Source: Mucilaginibacter gossypiicola (GTDB lineage: Bacteria > Bacteroidota > Bacteroidia > Sphingobacteriales > Sphingobacteriaceae). Taken from it: a stretch of 64,000 nucleotides of DNA. The stretch covers positions 823,620 to 887,619 of the forward strand of contig NZ_FOCL01000002.1 of assembly GCF_900110105.1 (NCBI RefSeq), given 5' to 3'. The position numbers and the translations under genes are program-made. The notes beneath the pieces were generated by a model, which searched no databases, was not told the origin of the DNA, and saw only the letters and a program-made list of their open reading frames with translations. Of the stretch, positions 1 through 7,662 are shown piece after piece (within the stretch, counting starts at the first letter, position 1; each line of letters opens with the position of its first letter).

Positions 1-458
1 TCTTCGAAGTAAAAACAAACGAAGTAAATATGGGCAGCATCGGTGGCGGTGGCAGGTATGATGACCTCACCGGCATGTTCGGCTTAAAGGGACTTACCGG
101 TGCCGGCATCTCTTTCGGCGCCGACAGGATTTACGACGTACTGGAAGAACTAAACCTTTTCCCGGCCGGAAGCAATCAAACAACCCAGGTACTTATATGC
201 AATTTCGATAAAGAAGGCGAACTTTATAGCTTGCCTCTATTACAAGCGCTTCGCCGCAGCAATATCAACACCGAACTTTACCCGGCAGGCGCTAAAATCA
301 AAAAGCAAATGGAGTACGCCAACAATAAAAACATCCCTTATGTGGTGGTTGTAGGTGGCGATGAAATGCAAACAGGGCTGCTAAGCTTTAAAGATATGAC
401 CAGCGGCGTACAGGAGAAATTGACTGCGGATGAGATAGTGGCGAAACTGAACCAATAG
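1..458 (+). CDS. hisS: Histidyl-tRNA synthetase, C-terminal part (5' end outside window)
   Basis: Class II aminoacyl-tRNA synthetase that charges tRNA-His in the cytoplasm. The reading frame is open from base 3 and already inside the catalytic core. The HisRS-specific GGGGRYDDL loop is followed by GISFGADRI, which is class II motif 3 with its conserved Arg. The remaining ~95 residues fit the alpha/beta anticodon-binding domain (QVLICNF... YVVVVGGDEM). The stop is at 456-458. The missing N-terminus lies upstream of the window. A dispersed palindrome starts 3 bp after the stop. Identification is secure. Confidence 0.95.
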   Translation, partial: FEVKTNEVNMGSIGGGGRYDDLTGMFGLKGLTGAGISFGADRIYDVLEELNLFPAGSNQTTQVLICNFDKEGELYSLPLLQALRRSNINTELYPAGAKIKKQMEYANNKNIPYVVVVGGDEMQTGLLSFKDMTSGVQEKLTADEIVAKLNQ

Positions 459-460
459 CT

Positions 461-590
461 ATGTCATTGCGAGGAGCAGCACAGGCAAAGAGCATCCGGG
501 CGACGCGGCAATCTCGTCGCTATGCCCGTGAGACATGCAAAGCCGCTGAGCATAGCTACGGGATTGCCACGCTATCGCTCGCAATGACAT
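461..590. repeat. Dispersed palindromic repeat, family A (ATGTCATTGCGAGG), copy 1
   Basis: Starts ATGTCATTGCGAGGAG and ends CTCGCAATGACAT, so the two ends are inverted repeats around an imperfect stem of about 130 bp. Related copies lie at 9226-9317, 16396-16477 and 19993-20084, all intergenic and just after gene ends. It is a non-autonomous repeat, not a gene. Confidence 0.9.
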
Positions 591-596
591 AAGGGT

Positions 597-643
597 AAAA
601 AAGAGAAGGGGTTTCGCAATGCGAACCCCCTTCTCTTTTTTTA
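597..643. terminator. Bidirectional intrinsic terminator between hisS and efp
   Basis: AAAAGAGAAGGGGTTTCGC pairs with GCGAACCCCCTTCTCTTTT and is flanked by A and T runs. The hairpin can therefore terminate both hisS (plus) and efp (minus), which converge here. Confidence 0.85.
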
Positions 644-676
644 AACATTTCCACTTCCCTTAAGGGAACCCGGAGA

Positions 677-1240
677 TTAACCTTTCACACGCTCAACGTA
701 AGCGCCGGTAGCGGTATCAACCTTAACTTTATCGCCAATGTTGATGAATAACGGCACACGGATCTCTGCGCCGGTTTCAACAGTAGCATTTTTCAATGCA
801 CCGCTTGAAGTATCACCTTTAACAGCCGGTTCAGTGTAGGTGATTTCCAGTTCGGCAGAGCCTGGGATAGAACCCATGATAGGTTCGTCGCTTTCAAAGG
901 CAACAATTACGTTCATGCCTTCTTTCAAAAATTTAACTGCCGGGCCAAATAATGCCTTTGGTACGTTATGCTGATCGTATGTGGTGTTGTCCATTACTAC
1001 TAATGAATCACCTTCGTCATACAGGTATTGATAATCGTTAGTTTCAACGCGGGCTATGTCAACCTCTTCATCTGTACGGAAACGGTATTCAACCAGTTTA
1101 CCTGATTTAACGTTGCGCATACGGGCCTGGTAAAACGCGCGTAAGTTGCCCGGAGTACGGTGTAAAAACTCTTCAACCTGAACTAATTCGCCGTTGAAGC
1201 GAAGTACATTTCCATTTTTAACATCTGATGCCTTAGCCAT
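677..1240 (-). CDS. efp: Elongation factor P
   Basis: Translation factor that relieves ribosome stalling at polyproline. It is 187 residues, the usual length, with the N-terminal KOW-like domain, central OB domain and C-terminal OB domain (NATVETGAEIRVPLFINIGD matches the family signature). The loop that normally carries the modified Lys or Arg reads TPGNLRAF: Asn32 sits where E. coli has Lys34, and Arg34 lies two positions on. No modifiable Lys is at the loop tip. It may be transcribed with the lpx genes upstream on the same strand, although a 450-bp repeat-rich gap lies between. It ends at the 597-643 terminator. Confidence 0.95.
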   Translation of the reverse strand: MAKASDVKNGNVLRFNGELVQVEEFLHRTPGNLRAFYQARMRNVKSGKLVEYRFRTDEEVDIARVETNDYQYLYDEGDSLVVMDNTTYDQHNVPKALFGPAVKFLKEGMNVIVAFESDEPIMGSIPGSAELEITYTEPAVKGDTSSGALKNATVETGAEIRVPLFINIGDKVKVDTATGAYVERVKG

Positions 1241-1300
1241 AAAATAATATTGAGGCGCAAACTTAGTTACTTAAGTGCAAAGAAACAAGTAGTTATGTTG

Positions 1301-1693
1301 GTGAATGGTTGATTGGGTTGATTAAGTGAGTGGTTTGCTATTTTAGAGGCTGGATGCAGATTAATTGGTGAGTTATTAGTTTATATGAAATAGTGGTTCC
1401 GAAACCACTATTTATCAAATTAAGAAATTTTCATGAATTTATCAGGTCCTTTAAATCGTGATAAATTATATCTGGCGTATATACGGGGCTCCTATGGAGC
1501 CGTTTTATTTATGGATAGGCTTTGCTATAAACACGGCACCTCTATGGGGTGTGCTATCGCGCAAAATTCAACTCCGGAGGAGTATCGTGTTTATAGCGCA
1601 AGGCGAGATGGTCTTTTTGGGCTCCGTAGGTGCCTCGTAATTGAGCCGCGCAGTTCAAAACCACTCACCTAATCAACCCAATCAACCACTCAC
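1301..1693. repeat. Intergenic composite: inverted repeat arms enclosing a GGCTCC/GGAGCC dispersed repeat (family B, copy 1)
   Basis: The outer arms at 1301-1335 and 1659-1693 are near-perfect inverted repeats built on GTTGATTGGGTTGATTA and AGTGAGTGGTTT. Between them, 1484-1636 holds palindromic GC-rich blocks (GGGGCTCCTATGGAGCC, ACTCCGGAGGAGTATCGTG, GGGCTCCGTAGGTGCC). The inner block is related to 61491-61702. The two overlapping ORFs here are translations of the repeat. The rest of the efp-ABC gap holds no gene that I can see. Confidence 0.8.
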
Positions 1694-2314
1694 CTAAACT
1701 TTATAATCCACAATACTCAACCTGTGATTACAAAAACCATACTCATGTTCCTGGTTGGAGCACACTATGGTAAGACGCCCTGCGGCGAATTGCTGCACAA
1801 GGTTTAAGTACCAGTCAACACCCTGGGTATCCAGGTTGGAGGTAGGCTCATCCAGCATAAGCATAGGGGTATCGGCACAAAAAGCAAGCGCAAGCTTAAG
1901 GCGCTGTTTCATTCCCGATGAAAAGTATTTGATAAGCTTATTGGCGCTTTTAGGCAGATTGAGCAGATCGATCAGCTGCGCTTTGTCCGTCCCCGGTTTA
2001 AAGCGTTTAAATTTAAAATGAAAATCGATCATTTCGCTCATAGTAAACTCTTCTATCAGCTCAAGATAGGGGGCGGCAAGACTTAAGTGGGTAAAAACGG
2101 TTTCTATTTCAACCGGTTTGCCTTCATTGGCAAATTCAATTTTGCCAACAGAAGGAGAAAGACTCCCGTTTAAAACCTGTAATAAAGTTGATTTCCCGGA
2201 ACCATTAGGGCCAAGGATAGCATATGACTCGCCGGAAGTAAAGGTATAATCCACTCCTTTGAAAATCCAGTCGCGGTTAAAGCGGCGGCCGATGTTTTGG
2301 AGGGTGATGATCAT
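1694..2314 (-). CDS. ABC transporter ATP-binding protein
   Basis: Small (206 residues) stand-alone ATPase subunit of an ABC transporter. Visible motifs are Walker A GPNGSGKST near residue 35, the ABC signature FSSGMKQRLKL near 130, and Walker B MLMLDEPT followed by the D-loop SNLD. The signature has SSGM in place of the usual LSGGQ; this variant is common in ATPases of the CcmA/heme-exporter and lipid-flippase type. No permease gene is adjacent, so the substrate is unknown. It follows lpxA on the same strand, which suggests an envelope role, but that is inference. Confidence 0.85.
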   Translation of the reverse strand: MIITLQNIGRRFNRDWIFKGVDYTFTSGESYAILGPNGSGKSTLLQVLNGSLSPSVGKIEFANEGKPVEIETVFTHLSLAAPYLELIEEFTMSEMIDFHFKFKRFKPGTDKAQLIDLLNLPKSANKLIKYFSSGMKQRLKLALAFCADTPMLMLDEPTSNLDTQGVDWYLNLVQQFAAGRLTIVCSNQEHEYGFCNHRLSIVDYKV

Positions 2315-2319
2315 GATAT

Positions 2320-2420
2320 TGTCTGAACCTGAATTTGTAGAATTAAAGAATTTATTGAATTAACGGCCGGAAAAGCAAAATTCTGTCAATTCATAAATTC
2401 CACAAATTCCGGTTCAGACA
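2320..2420. repeat. Dispersed palindromic repeat, family C (TGTCTGAACC), copy 1
   Basis: Begins TGTCTGAACCTGAATTT and ends AAATTCCGGTTCAGACA, an inverted repeat with an AT-rich interior. A second copy lies at 7533-7646. It occupies most of the lpxA-ABC gap. Confidence 0.88.
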
Positions 2421-2425
2421 ACCAT

Positions 2426-3211
2426 TTAGGTATTTCCAAACCCTTTCATGATACCGCGTTGCGAGTTTTGCAGGAAGTTGATGATTTCATCGCGTTCCTC
2501 GCTTGGGGTAAACTCAGCCTCAATGATATCAAGCGCTTTGGTTACGTTATATTTTTTCAGGAATATGATCCGGTAGATCTCCTGGATTTCGGCTATGGTA
2601 GCAGCCGAAAAGCCTCTGCGGCGTAAGCCTACCGAATTGATTCCGACATATGACAATGGTTCGCGACCGGCCTTGGTATACGGAGGAACGTCTTTACGTA
2701 CCAGCGAGCCGCCCGAGATCATGCTATGCGCCCCGATTTCAACAAACTGATGCACGGCAGAAGAGCCACCAATAAATGCATAGTCATAAACCGTAATGTG
2801 GCCGGCCAATTGCACTGCATTGGCAACAATAACGTTATCGCCGATAACGCAATCATGCGCTACGTGCACATAAGCCATCAGCAGGCAATTGCTGCCAATG
2901 GTGGTGGTGTTTTTATCAAGAGCAGTACCACGGTTAAGGGTAACACACTCCCGTATGGTGGTGTTATCACCAATGGTTACAGTGCTTTGCTCGCCTTTGT
3001 ATTTTAAATCCTGCGGCGGAGCAGATACTACTGCACCGGGGAAAATACGGCAGTTTTTACCTATCCGGGCACCATCCATAATTACGGAGTTGGAGCCGAT
3101 CCAGGTACCTTCGCCAATTTCAACATCCTTGTGGATGGTAACAAAGGGTTCAATCACCACATTATCGGCAATTTTGGCCTGTGGGTGGATGTATGCTAAT
3201 GGCTGGATCAT
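2426..3211 (-). CDS. lpxA: Acyl-ACP--UDP-N-acetylglucosamine O-acyltransferase
   Basis: First acyltransferase of lipid A synthesis; it moves an R-3-hydroxyacyl group from ACP to the 3-OH of UDP-GlcNAc. The 261 residues fit the family. The N-terminal half is a left-handed beta-helix of hexapeptide repeats (V/I-G-x-x-x-x, e.g. IGEGTWIGSNSVIMDGARIG). The catalytic His is in VHVAHDCVIG (His119, equivalent to E. coli His125). The C-terminal helical domain (IAEIQEIYRIIF) is present. The start codon overlaps the stop of lpxC/fabZ as ATGA, implying translational coupling. Confidence 0.96.
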   Translation of the reverse strand: MIQPLAYIHPQAKIADNVVIEPFVTIHKDVEIGEGTWIGSNSVIMDGARIGKNCRIFPGAVVSAPPQDLKYKGEQSTVTIGDNTTIRECVTLNRGTALDKNTTTIGSNCLLMAYVHVAHDCVIGDNVIVANAVQLAGHITVYDYAFIGGSSAVHQFVEIGAHSMISGGSLVRKDVPPYTKAGREPLSYVGINSVGLRRRGFSAATIAEIQEIYRIIFLKKYNVTKALDIIEAEFTPSEERDEIINFLQNSQRGIMKGFGNT

Positions 3212-4614
3212 GCTTCGGTTTCTTTTACTTTTACAATTTGAGCCATCAGTTCGGCTTCAACAACAACGCGGTCGCCCACCATGCCTACACCTTTCATGGT
3301 AGCTATACCACGGCGGATAGGGGCGGTAAGGTCGCACACGTAAATAATGGTATCACCCGGTACTACCTTGCTTTTAAAGCGTGCATTCTCAATTTTAAGG
3401 AAAAGGGTAAGGTAATTTTGCGGATCGGGAACGGTATTTAACACCAGGATACCGCCTGTTTGCACCATGCCTTCAATTTGTAATACGCCCGGGAAGATTG
3501 GTGCGCCGGGGAAATGGCCCTTAAAGAACTCCTCATTGATGGTTACGTTTTTGCAACCTACAACATGGCTTTTGGTAAGCTCCAGGATCTTATCTATCAT
3601 CAGGAAAGGCTGACGGTGAGGCAACATCCCCATAATATCAACCGTATCAAAAAGCGGCTTGGCATTCAGGTCGTAAGTTTTTACCTGTTTGCGGCTTTTT
3701 TCTTTTTTGATTAAAGCTTTAATCTTTTTAGCAAATGCAACGTTAGCCGCATGGCCCGGCCTTGCAGCCATAATATGGCCTTTAAGCGGAACACCAACTA
3801 ATGCCAAATCGCCAATCATATCCAGCAGCTTGTGGCGTGCCGGCTCATTTTGGTGACGGAGCTCTATATTATTTAAAATACCCTGTGGGGCAACGCTGAT
3901 ATCTTTACGGTTAAACAGTTTGGCCAGGTGGTTAAGTTCATCCTGGTCAACGTCTTTATCAACAACAACGATAGCATTGTTTAAATCGCCGCCTTTTATG
4001 AGGTCATGCTTTAACAACATCTCCAGCTCATGCAAAAAGCAGAAGGTGCGGCATGAAGCAATTTCCTTTTTGAACTCGCTGATGGTTGATATACTTGCAT
4101 GCTGGCTTCCCAATACCTGCGAGTTATAATCAACCATACAGGTAAAACGGTAGTCATCTAAAGGCATAGCAACCATTTCTACCTTACGGTCGGGTTCAGA
4201 GTAGTGGATGTTATAAGGGATATGATAGTATTCGCGGTCTGCTTCCTGCTCAATAAGTCCTGTTTCGGTTATTACGTCAACAAACTGTATCGAACTGCCG
4301 TCCATAATGGGCGTTTCGGGACCATCAAGGTCAATCAGCACGTTATCAATTTCAAGTCCAACCAGGGCAGCCAGTACATGTTCAACAGTGTTTACAGTAG
4401 CGCCGTTTTGACTGATAGATGTTCCGCGCGAAGTATCGCTTACGTTATCAACATCGGCATCAATAATTGGCGCACCGGGAATATCAACCCTCCTGAATTT
4501 ATAACCGTGGTTTTCAGGAGCAGGATTAAAGGTCATTGTAACGCTTTGTCCGGTGTGCAAGCCTGTTCCTGATACCGAAACCGGCGCTTTAATAGTTCTT
4601 TGTTTAACGTTCAT
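3208..4614 (-). CDS. lpxC/fabZ: Bifunctional UDP-3-O-acyl-GlcNAc deacetylase / 3-hydroxyacyl-ACP dehydratase
   Basis: A natural fusion of 468 residues. Residues 1-305 are LpxC, the zinc deacetylase that commits lipid A synthesis: VEHVLAAL holds Glu78-His79, RHKLLDMIGDL holds the other zinc ligands His261 and Asp265, and LKGH holds His280. Residues ~320-468 are FabZ, a hot-dog-fold dehydratase, with catalytic His367 in GHFPG and Glu381 in LQIEGMVQ. The fusion is typical of Bacteroidota. It lies between lpxD (21 bp upstream) and lpxA (4-bp overlap), clearly one operon, and couples hydroxyacyl-ACP use for lipid A and for fatty acids. Confidence 0.97.
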   Translation of the reverse strand: MNVKQRTIKAPVSVSGTGLHTGQSVTMTFNPAPENHGYKFRRVDIPGAPIIDADVDNVSDTSRGTSISQNGATVNTVEHVLAALVGLEIDNVLIDLDGPETPIMDGSSIQFVDVITETGLIEQEADREYYHIPYNIHYSEPDRKVEMVAMPLDDYRFTCMVDYNSQVLGSQHASISTISEFKKEIASCRTFCFLHELEMLLKHDLIKGGDLNNAIVVVDKDVDQDELNHLAKLFNRKDISVAPQGILNNIELRHQNEPARHKLLDMIGDLALVGVPLKGHIMAARPGHAANVAFAKKIKALIKKEKSRKQVKTYDLNAKPLFDTVDIMGMLPHRQPFLMIDKILELTKSHVVGCKNVTINEEFFKGHFPGAPIFPGVLQIEGMVQTGGILVLNTVPDPQNYLTLFLKIENARFKSKVVPGDTIIYVCDLTAPIRRGIATMKGVGMVGDRVVVEAELMAQIVKVKETEA

Positions 4615-4635
4615 ATTTAAATTTACAGGCTAAGG

Positions 4636-5685
4636 CTATTCGCTTGCCTTGCCTTTACGTAGTTCTTCAATCAATTTTTCAAGCTCGTACACCTTGCGGT
4701 CAAGCTCCGGCAGCTTTCGCAGCTTCGCGTGGGCACGAAGGTAATCTTTATATGGCATATATGGAGAGCCTCCCCATGCCTTACCCTCTTCTGTAACAGA
4801 TCCGTTTATTCCTGTCTGCGCCGAAAACTGCGATCCGTTGGCTATATTGAGGTGTCCGGCAAAACCAACCTGGCCACCAATTACAACCCTTTCGCCAATT
4901 TTGGTACTGCCCGATATACCCGATTGTGCTGCAATTACAGTATGCGCGCCAATCTCTACATTATGAGCTATCTGGATCAGGTTATCAATCTTTACTCCTT
5001 TACGTACTATGGTCGACCCCATGGTTGCCCTGTCAATAGTAGTATTTGAACCCACTTCAACGTCATCTTCCAATATTACGTTACCAATCTGTGCAATTTT
5101 AGTATAAGTACCATCTGGGTTAGGGGCAAAGCCGAAACCATCGCTGCCTATAATCGCGCCCGAATGTACAATCACGTTGTTGCCAATAACACAATCAAAG
5201 TAAACTGTAGCACCGGCAAACAGGGTTACATTGTTTCCAAGGGTCACATTATCGCCAATGTTAACATTAGGATAAATTTTACAATTATCGCCGATGGTTA
5301 CATTTTGGCCGATATAAGCAAATGCGCCAATATAAGCCCCCGCGCCAACCTGCGCTGTTGGATGGATAAAGCTTGGCTGCTCAATCCCTTTTTTATCAAG
5401 CCTGAAGGTATTGTACTTTTCGAGCAGAACAGTGAATGCACTATAGGCATTCTCTACCCTGATCAGTGTAGCTTTTACCGGACCACTTAGTTGCTGATTG
5501 TTATTAACAATAACAATTGATGCGTTGGTGGTATACAGAAATTGCTCATACTTAGCGTTAGCCAAAAATGAGAGACTGCCGGCACCTGCTTCCTCTATCT
5601 TGGCAAGCTGACTAACCGTAGCTGAAGCATCGCCTTCAACAGTTCCGTTGAGTAGTAAACTTATATCATGTGCGGTAAATTGCAT
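4636..5685 (-). CDS. lpxD: UDP-3-O-(3-hydroxyacyl)glucosamine N-acyltransferase
   Basis: Third step of lipid A synthesis: adds the N-linked hydroxyacyl chain. At 349 residues it has the expected architecture: an N-terminal uridine-binding domain (~1-100), a long left-handed beta-helix with hexapeptide repeats (~105-310, e.g. IGDNVTLGNNVTLFAGATV), and a C-terminal helix (LRAHAKLRKLPELDRKVYELEKL) with coiled-coil character. The catalytic His is in LIQIAHNVEIG. First gene of the lpxD-lpxC/fabZ-lpxA run; the promoter should lie in 5686-5850. Confidence 0.96.
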   Translation of the reverse strand: MQFTAHDISLLLNGTVEGDASATVSQLAKIEEAGAGSLSFLANAKYEQFLYTTNASIVIVNNNQQLSGPVKATLIRVENAYSAFTVLLEKYNTFRLDKKGIEQPSFIHPTAQVGAGAYIGAFAYIGQNVTIGDNCKIYPNVNIGDNVTLGNNVTLFAGATVYFDCVIGNNVIVHSGAIIGSDGFGFAPNPDGTYTKIAQIGNVILEDDVEVGSNTTIDRATMGSTIVRKGVKIDNLIQIAHNVEIGAHTVIAAQSGISGSTKIGERVVIGGQVGFAGHLNIANGSQFSAQTGINGSVTEEGKAWGGSPYMPYKDYLRAHAKLRKLPELDRKVYELEKLIEELRKGKASE

Positions 5686-5904
5686 CGGGCAAATTTAAAT
5701 GTTAAAATTGAAGCAACAAATTATTAATGAGTTATGAACACGCGTTAAAAAGTTTTGACTCTCAAAGTGTTTTGATTTTCACTATTTCTTCATTTGTAGC
5801 AAGTGTGTATCGGTTTTGTTTTGCTATTTGTTTAAATCCGAAGTACAACGTCATTTTTTATGGTTCTCTTTATAAAAACAGTAACAACTAATGTTTATTC
5901 CTCA

Positions 5905-6050
5905 ATCCCTAAATATGGGCGTTGCCTGCGGCCGGGCTTTCCGTTCCAAGTCCTCGCTTGCCCAATTCGCAATTCCAACCCTCGCTGTGGGCTTTCCACT
6001 ACAATCCCTAACGCGGCCAGTGCACATTCCCCGCATTTATCCATAATGCC
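5905..6050. other. GC-rich non-coding patch in the lpxD-HD gap
   Basis: The stretch contains GGGCTTTCC twice (GGGCTTTCCGTTCC and GGGCTTTCCACTAC) and is much richer in GC than its surroundings. Two short ORFs on opposite strands overlap it, neither with a recognisable product. It resembles a conserved intergenic repeat more than a gene. I see nothing in 5686-5900 apart from room for the lpxD promoter. Confidence 0.4.
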
Positions 6051-6159
6051 TTCACTGTAGAGACGCATAATTGCGTCTCCTTTAGGACAAGCCACCTTGC
6101 CAATTTCAAATTACAGTAACCTGCATGCGGGAGACGCAATTATGCGTCTCTACAGTGAA
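6051..6159. repeat. Dispersed palindromic repeat, family D (GTAGAGACGCA), copy 1
   Basis: TTCACTGTAGAGACGCATAA pairs with the complementary TTATGCGTCTCTACAGTGAA at the other end. The inner ends repeat the unit as GCGTCTCC and GGAGACGC, giving two nested stems. A second copy is at 14955-15058. Confidence 0.88.
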
Positions 6160-6168
6160 AACCACCCG

Positions 6169-7401
6169 TTAATTCAACAACTCCTTATTATAACAAAGGA
6201 TATATTTTTTCACCGTTTTGGCCAAAGCTACCAGGTTTGAATTATCGCTGGCGGCAGCAATATCTTTCACCTGGCCGTTCTTCATCAATATGCCAATATT
6301 ACCGTCGTTCTGGTTATATGCATTATTGCGGATAGATGTGGTAAATACAAAGTACGCCGCAGCATCCTCATAACTCACGCCATATTTTTGCATTGCTTTT
6401 TGGCGGAGCTGTTCAACAAAAACCTCATCCGGACACTCGTTGGTGATATCAACCCTAAATAAATTACGCTGTACCAGATTTTTGCAAAGATGGGAAAGCA
6501 CCTGGTCGGGGTGATAGGCCCATACTTTTACTGATGCCATAATATCGGTATCATCCAAACAGGCAAAAGTTTCCAGGTGATGGCCTTCGTTCATGAAAGT
6601 ATCGCGACTAATTCGGCTCTTTAAAAAATGCAGCAGGGCAGGAGTAGCAAATAATTCTTCGCCCTGCGATATCAGTTCACGGCCACGTCTGAAAATTTTA
6701 GTCAGCACTTCCTCGCCGGCTATAACTGTTTTATGCAGATAAACCTGCCAGTACATCAACCTGCGGGCAATCAAAAATTTCTCTATCGAGTAAATACCTT
6801 TTTCGTCAACAACCACATGGTCGTCTTTAACGTTGAGCATTTTAATGATCCGCTCGGAGCTGATCACCCCTTCGGAAACACCGGTGAAGAAACTGTCGCG
6901 GTTAAGGTAATCCAGCCTGTCCATATCCAGCTGACTGGATACCAGCTGATGCAGGAATTTACGCGGATAGGTATCATTAAAAATACTGATAGCCATGCTA
7001 AGCTTTCCTTCAAACCCTTCATTAAGCTTATTCATCAGCATCGACGAAATATCCTCGTGTGCAATGCCATCAATAATGGTATTTTCCAATGCGTGCGAAA
7101 ATGGCCCGTGACCAATATCGTGTAATAATATGGCAATGGTAACGGCTTCTTCCTCTTCGGCAGAGATCAGGTGACCTTTACTCCGCAAGGTTTCAAGCGC
7201 TGTATCCATCAGGTACATCGCCCCTAAAGCGTGATGGAAACGGGTATGCAGCGCGCCGGGATAAACCAGGTGCGTCATGCCCAGTTGTTTGATGTAACGT
7301 AGCCGTTGAAAGTATGGGTGGGATATAAGGTCAAATATCAGTTCGGTTGGGATACTGATAAAACCATAAACCGGGTCGTTAATTATTTTCTTTTTATTCA
7401 A
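6169..7401 (-). CDS. HD-domain phosphohydrolase (SAMHD1/dGTPase-like)
   Basis: 410-residue metal-dependent HD hydrolase. HTRFHHALG near residue 56 supplies the first His, LLHDIGHGPFSH supplies His94-Asp95, and QLDMDRLDYLNRDS supplies the last Asp (Asp161). DRLDYLxRD is shared with SAMHD1-type dNTPases, so a deoxynucleotide triphosphohydrolase activity is plausible. Substrate cannot be read from sequence. Divergent from porX, with a family C repeat between. Confidence 0.85.
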   Translation of the reverse strand: MNKKKIINDPVYGFISIPTELIFDLISHPYFQRLRYIKQLGMTHLVYPGALHTRFHHALGAMYLMDTALETLRSKGHLISAEEEEAVTIAILLHDIGHGPFSHALENTIIDGIAHEDISSMLMNKLNEGFEGKLSMAISIFNDTYPRKFLHQLVSSQLDMDRLDYLNRDSFFTGVSEGVISSERIIKMLNVKDDHVVVDEKGIYSIEKFLIARRLMYWQVYLHKTVIAGEEVLTKIFRRGRELISQGEELFATPALLHFLKSRISRDTFMNEGHHLETFACLDDTDIMASVKVWAYHPDQVLSHLCKNLVQRNLFRVDITNECPDEVFVEQLRQKAMQKYGVSYEDAAAYFVFTTSIRNNAYNQNDGNIGILMKNGQVKDIAAASDNSNLVALAKTVKKYILCYNKELLN

Positions 7402-7532
7402 TGCTGCTTATGTAAGTGCAAAAATGTAAAACAAAGGTAAAATAAGCGCGACAGGTTTGTTAAATTTTGTTAATACCTTTACTGTGTAACAACAAAAGCA
7501 TCTATTTGGGGTTTACTGTCATAATCAGAATT

Positions 7533-7646
7533 TGTCTGAACCAGAATTTCAGGAATTAAAGAATTATTTGAATTGATCGGCTGTTAACCTTGTCCTCAAT
7601 TAAAACTTCGATAAATTCACTAATTCCCCCAAATTCGAGTTCAGAC
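7533..7646. repeat. Dispersed palindromic repeat, family C, copy 2
   Basis: TGTCTGAACCAGAATTTCAG at the left, AATTCGAGTTCAGAC at the right, AT-rich interior. Same family as 2320-2420. It ends 17 bp before the porX start, so it sits in the 5' region of that gene. Confidence 0.85.
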
Positions 7647-7662
7647 CTTTAATATACATATC

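Noticed and set aside
1433..1672. Two overlapping plus-strand ORFs after efp
   Set aside because: They run through palindromic GGCTCC/GGAGCC repeat blocks shared with 61491-61702 and have no domain.
5860..6095. Short ORFs on both strands in the lpxD-HD gap
   Set aside because: They overlap each other in a GC-rich repeat patch; neither resembles a protein.
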